Positions 28,301 through 37,240 are shown, numbered from the stretch's first letter. The stretch is DNA of 64,000 nucleotides from an uncultured Lysobacterales bacterium (GCA_946886865.1 CAMPJI010000003.1:1-64000), one strand, 5' to 3'. The notes: generated by a model not told the origin, from the sequence alone. Program-made: numbers and translations.

Positions 28301-31300
28301 GAACTGGAGGTAAAGAGGCCATAAGCGGCGGCAAGGGCGACGACGTCCTCTACGGCCAGTCTGGGAACGACATGTACATTTACCGTCCGGGTGACGGCAA
28401 TGATCGCATCTTCGACAGCAAGGGTGCTGACCAGATCTACTTCATGGGCGGCATTCTGCCGGGCGACATCTCCCTTACCCGTGACGTCTCAGGGATCATC
28501 GTCCACGTCGCCAGCGGCGGCACCTATGGGCAACTTCGCATCAACAATGTCTATGAAGGTACCGAGGGGGCGCTTCGGGAGGGTGTGATCGAACAGTTCC
28601 GGTTTGAGGACGGAACCACTTGGGATCTCGCGCAGATCCTCGCAGCCGTGGTCCAGCAGGCGACCGAGGGTGACGACGGACTGTACGGGTCGGCAGTTGA
28701 CGAAACGCTGGATGGGCTGGCCGGTAATGACGACATTGCCGGTTACGGTGGCAATGACACTCTGACAGGTGGGCTCGGCGACGACTCGCTGAGCGGAGGA
28801 AGTGGCAACGACGTTCTCAACGGCGGAGCCGGCAACGACAGTCTAAACGGCGGCTCGGGCAACGACCTCTATGTATTCGAGCTGGGCGGTGGCCGAGATG
28901 TGATCAGCAACGTCGATTACAACGCCACACGCCTTGACGCCCTGACGTTCGGAGCCGGCATCGATCCCGCCGATGTGACCGCGCGGCGGACTGGGAACAA
29001 CCTAGTGCTGTCGATCTCCGGTACGGACGACCAGGTGACCGTAACGGGCTACTTCAGCGGCGGCGTTGGCGCAGGTCATGGCCGTCTCGACGAGGTGCGG
29101 TTTACTGACGGCGCCTCCTCAGTCTGGGACACGGCGGCGATCGAAGCGATGGTGCTCGCGGGCACACCGGGTGACGACGTTATTCAAGGCTACGGTAGCG
29201 CTGACTCGCTCGCGGGCGGCGCCGGCACTGACAGCCTGTATGGCTATGACGGCGACGACACACTGAATGGTGGTGCCGGCAACGACCTGCTCTCCGGTGG
29301 TGCGGGCAGCGACATCTACGTGTTCGAGCTGGGCGGCGGTCAAGACAGCATCAACAACTACGACCCCGGCGTCGGCCGTGTGGACGCCTTGGTGTTCGGG
29401 CCCGGCGTCGATCCATCTGCCGTCAGCGCTCGCCGTGTGGGCAACAGCCTGGTGTTGTCGGTAGCCAATACCGACGATCGCGTCACTGTTACCAACTATT
29501 TTGTCGGTGACGCTGCCGGCGGCCACCATCTGGATGAAATCCGGTTCGCCGACGCCGCGGCTGTCTGGGATGTCGAGGCCGTCAAGGCACTGGTGCTTGC
29601 ACCCACGGCCGGTGCTGACGACCTAAAGGGCTATGCCGGTGATGATCTCCTGGTCGGTGAGGATGGCAACGACACGTTAGCTGGACACGCGGGGGCGGAT
29701 ACCCTGCGCGGCGATGCGGGCAACGACGCTTTGTCCGGTGGCGATGGGAACGACGTGTTGTCCGGAGGGGCCGGCGACGACACGCTGGCCGGTGGCAGTG
29801 GCTCGGATACCTACCTGTTCAATCTGGGTGACGGGAACGACACGATCAACGACCACGACGACAGCGTCGGGCGGCTGGATGTGCTCCAGTTTGGGCCTGG
29901 AATAGAAGCCTCAGCTGTAAGCGCGAGGCGCGAGAGTAATGATCTCGTGCTGCGCATCAGCAACACGGGGGACAGCGTCACGATCAGAAACTATTTCCTC
30001 CAGGACGGCGTAAACGCCTATCGCGTCGATGAGATCCGCTTCGCGGATTCGGAGTCCGTCGTGTGGGATCTCGCTACGGTAAAAGCGTTGGTGCAAGCCC
30101 CTACTGCCGGCGACGACGTGCTGAAGGGCTACGAGAGCGGGGACACACTCGCAGGCGGCGATGGCAAAGACACCCTTTACGGTCACGGCGGGAACGATGC
30201 GCTAAGCGGGCAGGCAGGCGACGACAGGGTGTATGGCGGCGACGGCGACGACGTACTCAGCGGTGGCACCGGCGCGGATACCTTGGAGGGCGGAGCGGGA
30301 GACGACGCACTGGATGGCGGCGACGGCGTCGATGTGTTGCACGGCGACGCAGGTGCCGACCACCTGACCGGCGGGCTGGGGGATGACCAACTGGAGGGCG
30401 GCGCGGGCAACGATGCGTACCATTTCAGTGCGGGCGACGGCAGGGACAGCATCCGCGACAACGAGGGGCACAACACGATCTACCTGTCAGGCCTACCTCT
30501 GGATGAGCTTTATTTCCGACGCGAAGGGGATGCTCTGGCGGTGTACTTCGCCAATTCGCCTGACGACCGCATTCGCCTTGAAGACTTCTTCGACCCGGTC
30601 ACGCAACTGGCCAAGTACGGCCTGACGATGGACTTGGGTGGCGGCCAGCAGAGGTGGCTAGATCCGGAGGCGCTCGATCTCGCCAGCCTAGCGGGAACGG
30701 CACTGAACGACGTCATCCGGGGCAACACGTTGGACAATGCCATTTCCGGTCTGGCAGGCAGCGACACAATCAATGCCGGTGCGGGTGACGACGTGCTCGA
30801 TGGCGGCGCGGACGATGACCTGTTGTTCGGAGAAGCGGGTAACGATCGCCTTGTCGGTGGGTCGGGCGATGACCTGCTCGATGGCGGCACCGGCGCAGAC
30901 CAGATGGCCGGCGGCGACGGAGATGACATGTACGTGGTCGACGATGCCGGTGATGCCGTCAGTGAACTGGACGGCTCTGGCTCAGACACCGTTCGCAGCA
31001 GCGTGAGCTTCGCATTGCCAGAGGACGTGGAAACACTGGAACTGGTGGGCGTCGCGGATGTCGACGCCACGGGCACCGATGCCGCCAACGTGCTGATCGG
31101 CAACGCCGGCAACAACCAGCTGACCGGCATGGCTGGCGATGACGTCCTGCAAGGCGGTGCCGGCAATGATGTGCTGGCCGGGGGGGAAGGAAGTGATGTG
31201 CTGGACGGCGGCGCCGGGGCTGACCAGATGATCGGCGGCAGCGGGGACGACCTGTACTACGTCGGAGAGAGCGATGACGTGATCGTCGAACAGGCCGGTG

Positions 31301-34300
31301 AGGGCCTGGATGTCGTGTACTCAACCGCAAACGCCTACGTCTTGTCCTCAGGGCTCGAGCAAATCCGGCTCGTGGAGGGCAGTGGGGCGATGGACGCCAC
31401 CGGGTCGGACGACGGCAACGTGCTGACTGGCAACTCGAACGACAACGTGCTCGATGGCGCCGGTGGTGCCGATACGCTGGTTGGTGGCGCGGGTGATGAC
31501 ACCTACGTGGTGGACAGCCAGGCCGATCTGGTCGTGGAACTGGCGGACGAGGGCAGCGACACGGTGCGATCGAGCGTGGACTACGTGCTGGCTTCGACGC
31601 TCGAAAATCTGGAGCTGACCGGCGCCGCCGACCTCGACGGTACCGGCAACGACGCGAACAACCGTCTCGTCGGCAATTCCGGGGATAACCGACTGGATGG
31701 CGGGCTGGGCGCCGACAGCATGTATGGCGGTGCCGGCAACGACACCTTCATCAATGATTCCAGCAGCGACCGCATCTACGAGAGCCAGGGCGATGGTGTC
31801 GACACGGTCGAGCGCCACTACGAAACCAACCTAGTCCTCTCCGACAACGTCGAGAACCTGATCCTTGCCGACGGGATCGCCACCGGCAACGGCAACGAAC
31901 TGAACAACGTGGTCACGGGCAATGCCGGCGCCAACACGTTGGGTGGCTGGGAGGGCGACGACCAGCTCCACGGCCTGGGGGGCGACGATGCCCTGTTCGG
32001 CGGCACGGGCAGTGATCTGTTGCTGGGCGGGAACGGCCACGATTACCTGGACGGTGGCGAAGGCATCGACCGCCTTGAGGGCGGAAGCGGAGACGATACC
32101 TACGTCGTCGATGAGAGCTCCGACGTGGTCGTCGAAGCGGGCAGCGCAGGCAATGACAAGGTCCAGTCCACCGCAACCTATACGTTGACCGACCACATTG
32201 AAACGCTGTTCCTGCAGGGCGCCGCTGCGATCGACGGCACCGGCAACGCGCAGGACAACTACATCGCGGGCAACGCCGCCACGAATGTGATCGACGGCGC
32301 CGGCGGCCACGACACGCTGGTCGGCGGTGGGGGCGATGACACCCTCATCGGCGGGTCCGGGGACGACAAGTACGTCGTGAGCGACGGCACCGGGGCGGAT
32401 GTCATCGACAACACCGGCGGCGGTTTCGATGGGGTGTTTTTCACCACCGGCATCACGCGCGAGCGGCTGTCCTTCAGCCGCGACGGCGACGACCTGCTGA
32501 TCAGCGTGGACGACGCCACGGTGCCCGCGGTCCGGGTGCAGAACCACTTCCTCGGCGGCGACGCGGCGATCGATTACGTGCAGCCCGACGGTGGCTATTA
32601 CCTCACCACCACCGAGATCAACCAGCTGGTCGCCGCGGGCAGCGGCGGGAACGAGTACGAGCAGGTGATAGAAGGCACCGGCGCCGGCGAGCAGCTCGTC
32701 GGTGGCAGCGGTGCCGACCTGATCCAGGGCCTGGGCGGCGCCGACCAGCTGTTCGGCATGGGCGGTCATGACACGCTCGAAGGCGGCGAGGGCGCCGACT
32801 ACCTGGCCGGCGGCAACGGCAGTGGCTCGGGGTCCGGCAATGACCGGCTCGAGGGCGGGGCCGGCCATGACACCCTGTCCGGTGAGGACGGCAGCAACGT
32901 GCTGATCGGCGGCCTGGGCGACGACAGCTACGTCTACGGCGGCGGCCAGGACACCATCGATACCAGCGATGGCGGCTACGACGGCCTGTTCTTCAACGGC
33001 GGCATCGACGCCTCGCGCTTGGCCTTCAGTCGCGACGGCGACGACCTGGTGGTGACCGTGGACGCCGATCCGAGCACGAGCGTGCGCGTCACCGGCCACT
33101 TCCTGGGCGGCGAGTCCGCGATCGACTTCGTGCAGCCCGACGGAGGCAGCCTGCTCGACACCGCGGCGATCAACGCCCTGGCCGACGGCGGCGGCGGCGA
33201 CGATCCGGACGATGGCGTGCCCGGCGACGACAGCGACTATTCGAACGTCGTGGACGGCACCGCGGCCGGCGAGCAGCTGCTGGGCAGCAACGGGCGTGAC
33301 CTGCTGCGGGGCCTGGGCGGGGACGACACGCTGTTCGGGTTCGGCGGGGACGACAAGTTCGAAGGCGGCGATGGGGCGGACTACCTGTCCGGCGGCAACG
33401 GCTCCTTCAGCGGCTCGGGCCACGACATCCTGCTGGGCGGCGCCGGCGACGACACGCTGGTGGGCGAGGACGGGGATGACTATCTGGTCGGCGGCAGCGG
33501 CAACGATGCGTACTACTACGCGGCCGGCTCGGGCCGCGACACCATCGACAACCGCGGCGGCGGCAGCGATTACATCTACTTCGCGTCGATCGCCCGCGAG
33601 CGCCTGAGCTTCCACCGCGACGGCGACGACCTGCTGGTCCGGGTCGACGGCGATGACGCCGAGCAGGTGCGGGTGCTCGACCACTTCCTGGGCGGCGAGC
33701 ATGCGATCGCGTTCGTGCAGCCGGGCGACGGCGGCTACGGCATCCCGGCCTCGCAGTTCGAGGGCCTGCTGGCGCCGATGGCGGCCAGCAGCGCGCCGGC
33801 GATGATGATGGCGACGGGGGGCGACCTCCCGGCGTCGGTGACCGGCGGGACAACGTCCATGGCGACCGGCGGCCACACCCCGGCGTCCGTGGTGACAGAC
33901 GGGTCGACCCGGGCGATGGCCACCGGCGGCAACCAGCCGGCGTCGGTCGCCGGCCCGACCGGGGAGCTGGACTACCTCTACGACCTGCTGCGCGGCGGCA
34001 CCCCGGTGGACGCCCTGCGCGACACCACCAACTGGTGGCGCGACCGCCACGTCGAGGGGCTGTTCGCCGCGCCCGACGGCGCGACCCCGACCGCTCCCAT
34101 CACGCTGGACGACGCCGGGCCGGACGCGCCCACGCCGGTGACGCTCGTGGAGCCGCCCACGCTGAACCTGCCGGACCGTGAGATGACGGCGCCGACGCTG
34201 CCGGCGTCCCGCGCGGGGGCCGCGCCGGGTCAGGCGTCGCCGGAGCTGGACCTGCTGATCAACGCGATGTGCGGCTACCCGCCGGCGGTGACCACGCACG

Positions 34301-34407
34301 AAGGCGGCGACTGGGGCGAGGGCCTGATGGGCCGGTACGGCGCGTGGGCGGCGTCGCACCGTCCGCACCTGCGCGGGCGCGAGGTGTACGCCACCGTCGA
34401 GCCCTAA
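25399..34407 (+). CDS. Giant RTX calcium-binding protein secreted by the adjacent type I system
   Basis: A 3002-residue protein. Residues 1 to about 290 match no motif that I know. A first block of GGxGxDxLx nonapeptides covers about 297-480. An EF-hand-like region (about 560-680) has IDLDGDGVES, RDLDGDGK and LDGNQDGIVD. From about 957 to 2780 many RTX arrays alternate with HCBP-related segments (pattern ARRxGNxLVLS...VTVTNYF) and VDDAGDxVxE modules. Three long C-terminal modules are near-duplicates. The tail (about 2790-3002) is Pro/Thr-rich with ATGGxxPASV repeats. Such proteins fold in extracellular calcium and act as adhesins, bacteriocins or toxins; which one cannot be told. AAAGGA precedes the ATG. 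Confidence 0.93.
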   Translation: MNSILNEVLTTYLYGTAQKPDTAELATGSYIRDPGASTSMAIDLADYMSTGPGRFAGAHMFDVVRLFFELDFDALGLAPGNYTEQELSDFLRSKGYSVNALVGIDQAQYEDEIDDYMERAFVWNTTAFELKDPDASGNGGARFEISSSGVKSVSGIEIIPFTNLNERENFDYIGGSRKADITNAASAFITDPSSIGRTVYFEFIGTSPVTSMNQVEYDIESYNWPVAMSDVAAAAKIGANASAFFGSLFDDGTIRHLDDQGRPMVYGTNGGDSYGSLVDWFKLESHPLLSAYTGNGITFIAGGGSDNIRGTDSGDAIYGGSGNDELDGEGGADQLYGGTEDDVYIVDDAGDVVTEYVGEGEDLVKSSVEYTLLENVENLELSGSDDINGTGNELDNEIRGNSGNNHSLAGMGGDDTIHGGGGDDTLTGGADNDKLFGDGGADTLLGDDGRDYLAGGENADILLGGSGHDTYSSDAQDTIIDSDGTGQVFLDGQLMTGGKRKEGDPENEYRNGNTLYVLNGTSLLINGGLQIHEFSNGDLGISLETEPDDEEPPEMDEAERRASPIVIDLDGDGVESSGYSRDRYFDHDANGMLESTAWAGADDGLLVRDLDGDGKIHTGRELFGSNTRLASGELADNGFAALSDLDGNQDGIVDSQDSAFAELKIWRDSNQNGLTEAGELLTLSQAGVVAIRTGYDESAFVDANGQAHKQIGTAIRANGTDAAVSDIWFTTDASRRINDVSTSPLAIYELADLPNAKAFGNLMDLHQAMVRDPELKALVEEHVAQGGTGGGPTIDTLIFRWAGVEHIAPDSRGSNVDARELAVVEMLSARPYTNDYTPNDPNPRPEAGNLLTSEFNEFRQYVAAQLEAQTRYADTGIFLGGFASGYSRAMLDLDAFKAYMISAQDTGDTGAILDLVALSTALSAYSPALRTQLDAAYQELIGARPAIEPWVRGLSPLNGTDEADTLFGTGGKEAISGGKGDDVLYGQSGNDMYIYRPGDGNDRIFDSKGADQIYFMGGILPGDISLTRDVSGIIVHVASGGTYGQLRINNVYEGTEGALREGVIEQFRFEDGTTWDLAQILAAVVQQATEGDDGLYGSAVDETLDGLAGNDDIAGYGGNDTLTGGLGDDSLSGGSGNDVLNGGAGNDSLNGGSGNDLYVFELGGGRDVISNVDYNATRLDALTFGAGIDPADVTARRTGNNLVLSISGTDDQVTVTGYFSGGVGAGHGRLDEVRFTDGASSVWDTAAIEAMVLAGTPGDDVIQGYGSADSLAGGAGTDSLYGYDGDDTLNGGAGNDLLSGGAGSDIYVFELGGGQDSINNYDPGVGRVDALVFGPGVDPSAVSARRVGNSLVLSVANTDDRVTVTNYFVGDAAGGHHLDEIRFADAAAVWDVEAVKALVLAPTAGADDLKGYAGDDLLVGEDGNDTLAGHAGADTLRGDAGNDALSGGDGNDVLSGGAGDDTLAGGSGSDTYLFNLGDGNDTINDHDDSVGRLDVLQFGPGIEASAVSARRESNDLVLRISNTGDSVTIRNYFLQDGVNAYRVDEIRFADSESVVWDLATVKALVQAPTAGDDVLKGYESGDTLAGGDGKDTLYGHGGNDALSGQAGDDRVYGGDGDDVLSGGTGADTLEGGAGDDALDGGDGVDVLHGDAGADHLTGGLGDDQLEGGAGNDAYHFSAGDGRDSIRDNEGHNTIYLSGLPLDELYFRREGDALAVYFANSPDDRIRLEDFFDPVTQLAKYGLTMDLGGGQQRWLDPEALDLASLAGTALNDVIRGNTLDNAISGLAGSDTINAGAGDDVLDGGADDDLLFGEAGNDRLVGGSGDDLLDGGTGADQMAGGDGDDMYVVDDAGDAVSELDGSGSDTVRSSVSFALPEDVETLELVGVADVDATGTDAANVLIGNAGNNQLTGMAGDDVLQGGAGNDVLAGGEGSDVLDGGAGADQMIGGSGDDLYYVGESDDVIVEQAGEGLDVVYSTANAYVLSSGLEQIRLVEGSGAMDATGSDDGNVLTGNSNDNVLDGAGGADTLVGGAGDDTYVVDSQADLVVELADEGSDTVRSSVDYVLASTLENLELTGAADLDGTGNDANNRLVGNSGDNRLDGGLGADSMYGGAGNDTFINDSSSDRIYESQGDGVDTVERHYETNLVLSDNVENLILADGIATGNGNELNNVVTGNAGANTLGGWEGDDQLHGLGGDDALFGGTGSDLLLGGNGHDYLDGGEGIDRLEGGSGDDTYVVDESSDVVVEAGSAGNDKVQSTATYTLTDHIETLFLQGAAAIDGTGNAQDNYIAGNAATNVIDGAGGHDTLVGGGGDDTLIGGSGDDKYVVSDGTGADVIDNTGGGFDGVFFTTGITRERLSFSRDGDDLLISVDDATVPAVRVQNHFLGGDAAIDYVQPDGGYYLTTTEINQLVAAGSGGNEYEQVIEGTGAGEQLVGGSGADLIQGLGGADQLFGMGGHDTLEGGEGADYLAGGNGSGSGSGNDRLEGGAGHDTLSGEDGSNVLIGGLGDDSYVYGGGQDTIDTSDGGYDGLFFNGGIDASRLAFSRDGDDLVVTVDADPSTSVRVTGHFLGGESAIDFVQPDGGSLLDTAAINALADGGGGDDPDDGVPGDDSDYSNVVDGTAAGEQLLGSNGRDLLRGLGGDDTLFGFGGDDKFEGGDGADYLSGGNGSFSGSGHDILLGGAGDDTLVGEDGDDYLVGGSGNDAYYYAAGSGRDTIDNRGGGSDYIYFASIARERLSFHRDGDDLLVRVDGDDAEQVRVLDHFLGGEHAIAFVQPGDGGYGIPASQFEGLLAPMAASSAPAMMMATGGDLPASVTGGTTSMATGGHTPASVVTDGSTRAMATGGNQPASVAGPTGELDYLYDLLRGGTPVDALRDTTNWWRDRHVEGLFAAPDGATPTAPITLDDAGPDAPTPVTLVEPPTLNLPDREMTAPTLPASRAGAAPGQASPELDLLINAMCGYPPAVTTHEGGDWGEGLMGRYGAWAASHRPHLRGREVYATVEP
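32641..33770 (+). repeat. Long tandem modules in the RTX gene
   Basis: Two successive segments of about 0.55 kb (around 32650-33190 and 33235-33770), with a shorter relative at about 32280-32640, encode the same series. An EGTGAGEQLVG-type opening leads to a serine/glycine-rich insertion in YLAGGNGS, then RLxFxRDGDDL, HFLGG and a closing FVQPDGG. They probably arose by tandem duplication. Confidence 0.7.
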
Positions 34408-34559
34408 CGGCCGGTGCCCCGGGTCGGCCGCGTACCGGCCCGGGGACTGGGTATAGAAGGCAGCGACCGGCCCACGGGGGCCGGCCGCACCGGCGGTAAG
34501 CGGGGCTTATCGCGGGTAGCACGGCAACGGGGCAGGGCACCGCAATCGGAGGCACTTCA

Positions 34560-35534
34560 ATGGCACGTGGCATCACCCAGGACCAGGTCAACGCGGCGGC
34601 CGACGCGCTGCTGGCGGCCGGCGAGCGGCCTACGGTCGAGCGCGTGCGCGCGCACCTGGGCACCGGCTCGCCCAACACGGTCACGCGCCTGCTGGACGGC
34701 TGGTGGCAGGCCTTGGGTGGGCGGCTGGAGGCGCAGGCCCAACAACTGGCGCTGCCCGACGCGCCCGAGGCGGTGCAGGCGCTGGCCGCGCAGCTGTGGA
34801 GCGCGGCGCTGGAGGCGGGCCGCGCGCACGCCGACGCGGCGCTGGCGCAGGACCGGGCGGCGGCGATTGCTGCGGTGCGTGAGGCGGCGGCGGACTGCGA
34901 CGCGGCCACGGCCGCCGCGGATGCGTCCCAAGCCGAGGCCGAGGCCGCCCGCACCGAGCGCGACCAGGCGCAGACCCGCGTGGCCGACCTGCAGCGCCTG
35001 GCGGACCTGCAGGCCGGCCAACTCAACGACGCCCACGCCCTTGCCGAGCGCACCCAGCAGGCGCTGGCGACCGCGCAGGCCGACATCGCCGCGCTGCGCA
35101 CGCAGCTCGACGCCGTCCGGCAGGACGCGGCCGCGACCCAGACCGCACACACCGCGCACCTGCGCCAGCTCGAGGACCGCGCCCATGCCGAGATTGACGC
35201 GGCAAGGCAACAAGTGCGCGAGCTCCGGTCCGAGTCGGCGCGGGCGCAGACTCAAGCCCGCCAGACGGAGGACGGCCTGCGTCAGGCCCTGGAGACGGCG
35301 CGCACGGACCTTGCGGCCGCCGAGCGCGAGGCGGCCACGCAGCGCGCCCGCGCCGAGGCGCTGGCGCAGCAGGTCGAGACGCTGGGGGATCTCCCCGCCG
35401 TGCTGCGCGCGTCCCTCGCCGAGAGCCCGAAGGCCCGCGGCAAGCGGCCAACCGCACCGCGTGCCGCCAAGGCGCCGGCTCGCGGTAAGCCCGATGCAGT
35501 GCGCGCCGCGCGCAGCCCCAAGAGGACGCCGTGA
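34560..35534 (+). CDS. KfrA-like DNA-binding coiled-coil protein
   Basis: A 324-residue protein. Residues about 1-60 (GITQDQVNAAADALLAAGERPTVERVRAHLGTGSPNTVTRLLDGWW) match the N-terminal DNA-binding domain of KfrA from broad-host-range plasmids. From about 95 to 285 it is an almost uninterrupted Ala/Gln/Arg/Glu coiled coil, and the tail is basic (KARGKRPTAPRAAKAPARGK). KfrA is an autoregulated alpha-helical protein linked to plasmid stability. Here it may organise the element's DNA or regulate the RTX locus. It sits 152 bp after the RTX stop. Alternative functions are open. Confidence 0.8.
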   Translation: MARGITQDQVNAAADALLAAGERPTVERVRAHLGTGSPNTVTRLLDGWWQALGGRLEAQAQQLALPDAPEAVQALAAQLWSAALEAGRAHADAALAQDRAAAIAAVREAAADCDAATAAADASQAEAEAARTERDQAQTRVADLQRLADLQAGQLNDAHALAERTQQALATAQADIAALRTQLDAVRQDAAATQTAHTAHLRQLEDRAHAEIDAARQQVRELRSESARAQTQARQTEDGLRQALETARTDLAAAEREAATQRARAEALAQQVETLGDLPAVLRASLAESPKARGKRPTAPRAAKAPARGKPDAVRAARSPKRTP

Positions 35535-35642
35535 CCCTCACGGAAGGCCGCCATCGGAGCGAGTGCGAGGGCTGATGCGCGGGCGGCACCGCCGGCGTAA
35601 GCTGGGGCCTCCGTCAGCAGCGGGGCGGCCACGCCGCACACC

Positions 35643-36191
35643 ATGACGACCCACCACGACACGCCCGCGCCGGACGCGCGCACCCGACTCGAGGGAACTC
35701 GGGACACATACCGGGCGCGCATGGAGGCACGGGACGAAGAGGCGATGCGCGTGGCCATCGCGTGGGCCAGCCAAGGCACCACCCGTCTCAATGGCCGCTT
35801 GCGCGTGGGGGACGAGTTGCAAGAACGCCCGCGGCCGGACGGTCTGCCGCTGGCGGCCCGCCTGCGCGCCGCCGGAGAAGCGTGGTATTCACCGGCGCTC
35901 GTCGGGGTGTTCCTGCGGCTGCGGCCCGAGCCGCTGGCGCAGCGGGCAGGGGTCACCGTACGCGAACTGGATGCGTGGCCGCCCGGACCGGAGCTGCAGG
36001 CGTATCTGGCGGCCGTAGTCGAAGTCCTCGACCAAGCGATCGACGTACACGGCGGCGACGAGCGCCGCGCGGCCTCGTGGTACTTGGACTGCGCCGTGCC
36101 CGAGTTCGACGGCCGTACCGCTGAGGCAATGGTGCGCGACGGCGGGCAGGGTGCGGTGGTCGAGTACTTGGATGAACGCCGGGACGCGTGA
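35643..36191 (+). CDS. MbcA/ParS-like (DUF2384) antitoxin-type protein
   Basis: A 182-residue protein. The C-terminal half has the organisation of MbcA/ParS/Xre-type antitoxins: an HTH-like LAQRAGVTVRELDAW (about 98-112), then WYLDCAVPEFDGRTAEAMVRDGGQGAVVEYLDE, where the DGRT..E motif marks the toxin-binding domain. Partners are usually RES-domain NAD-degrading toxins, but no RES protein is visible here. It ends 4 bp before the next gene and is probably co-transcribed with it. The fold assignment rests on short motifs. Confidence 0.6.
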   Translation: MTTHHDTPAPDARTRLEGTRDTYRARMEARDEEAMRVAIAWASQGTTRLNGRLRVGDELQERPRPDGLPLAARLRAAGEAWYSPALVGVFLRLRPEPLAQRAGVTVRELDAWPPGPELQAYLAAVVEVLDQAIDVHGGDERRAASWYLDCAVPEFDGRTAEAMVRDGGQGAVVEYLDERRDA

Positions 36192-36195
36192 CTGG

Positions 36196-36732
36196 ATGGC
36201 TGGACCCCGCTCAAGCGCAACGTTGAAGGTCGTCCCCGATCAGCATCTCGTGGACGCGGTAGCGAATCTCTTCGTGCACCCCGCCTTTGCACGCGTGTGT
36301 ATTTCACGCTACGTGGCATGCCCGGACGATGAGCGGGCCCTGGCCCTGTACGGTGCGGTCGAGCAGCGAGCGCGCGCCACCGGCGTCGTGACCGAGCTGG
36401 TCGACCTTAGACCCGCGCCGGCGGAGCGTCTCAATGCGGTGACCGAGCGCATCTGCGAACGCCGTTGGGTGCGTGATGGAAAGCCGCCGACGTACGAACG
36501 CGTCTTCGTGCTGGACGGTTTCGATCTGTTCAACGAAGACGACAAAGCGACGTACCCCTTCAGGACTGAGATGCAGTGGGACGAGCACCACGGCTGGCTT
36601 TTCATGGGGCGGAACCTGCCGGCACTCCGGAACCTCTTCAACAACTATCGGTTGCCGCTGTACGGGGCCGCGACCAACATCACCCCGCAGGAGTGGCGCC
36701 CCTATTGCCAAGACCACGCCCCTGCCGATTGA
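36196..36732 (+). CDS. Hypothetical protein between two MbcA/ParS-like genes
   Basis: A 178-residue soluble protein of unknown family. The N-terminal half (LVDAVANLFVHPAFARVCISRY) and ERVFVLDGFDLFNED suggest an alpha/beta fold with a buried strand ending in acidic residues. Trp and aromatic residues cluster near the end (MQWDEHHGWLFMGRNLPALRNLFNNYRLPLYG). It lies between two antitoxin-like genes, 4 bp after the first. In that position it could be a toxin or effector, but no catalytic motif of known toxins (RES, Fic, PIN) is seen. The ATG at 36196 is chosen from the close spacing. Confidence 0.6.
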   Translation: MAGPRSSATLKVVPDQHLVDAVANLFVHPAFARVCISRYVACPDDERALALYGAVEQRARATGVVTELVDLRPAPAERLNAVTERICERRWVRDGKPPTYERVFVLDGFDLFNEDDKATYPFRTEMQWDEHHGWLFMGRNLPALRNLFNNYRLPLYGAATNITPQEWRPYCQDHAPAD

Positions 36733-36793
36733 CTCGGATGCCTCCGCCGCACGTCGGGCAGAGCTGTCCCGCGATTGGCTGGGTGAAGAAGCC

Positions 36794-37156
36794 GTGGCAG
36801 TGGCGCTAGGGTCCACGGCGCTCAACGCCGGCCATCTGGCCAACCGCTACCGCGGGGAGGGCCAGTTACTCGGTGTGTGGATCCAGCCGGAGCAGGCCTA
36901 CAGGTTCCCGCCTTGGCAGTTCGCCGGAGGGCAGCTGAAGCCGCAGGTGCGACACCTGCTGACGCTCTTGCGCAACGAAGTATCTGGCGTCGCCAACCCG
37001 GGGGACACTGCAGGCTGGCTAGAGATCGAGTGGCTGTACGCCCCCCACGTGCTCTTGGACGGAAGGACGCCGGCATCGCTGATGGACAGCGACCCCGATC
37101 GGGTGGTCAGGGCCGCCCGGGTCGAGTTCATGGATGAGACCCTTGCCGGCGGGTAG
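36794..37156 (+). CDS. Second MbcA/ParS-like (DUF2384) protein
   Basis: A protein of about 120 residues with the layout of antitoxin MbcA: a short HTH (AVALGSTALNAGHLANRYRGEGQLLGVWI), the conserved aromatic RFPPWQFAGGQ, and a C-terminal toxin-binding part (WLEIEWLYAPHVLLDGRTPASLMDSDPDRVVRAARVEF). The start is uncertain. The first standard codon in frame is GTG at 36794, but conserved-looking sequence begins earlier, so a CTG at 36722 or an ATT at 36728 overlapping the previous stop is possible. It is the strongest DUF2384 match of the pair. Confidence 0.7.
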   Translation: MAVALGSTALNAGHLANRYRGEGQLLGVWIQPEQAYRFPPWQFAGGQLKPQVRHLLTLLRNEVSGVANPGDTAGWLEIEWLYAPHVLLDGRTPASLMDSDPDRVVRAARVEFMDETLAGG

Positions 37157-37240
37157 GGCCGTAGATTGGATCGCCGCTTGGCCAAGGTGCATGTCGACGG
37201 TCTTGGCTCGGCGACGCAACCAGCAAGGTGGAGCGACGCG

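Noticed and set aside
31831..34368. 845-codon open frame on the minus strand opposite the RTX gene
   Set aside because: It is the mirror of GC-rich Gly-Asp repeat codons (rich in Val/Ala/His), with no ribosome site and no domain. The plus-strand RTX protein explains the region.
36473..36793. Upstream extension of the second DUF2384 gene to the ATG at 36473
   Set aside because: This part overlaps the 178-residue gene in another frame and encodes only Ser/Thr/Arg-rich shadow sequence.
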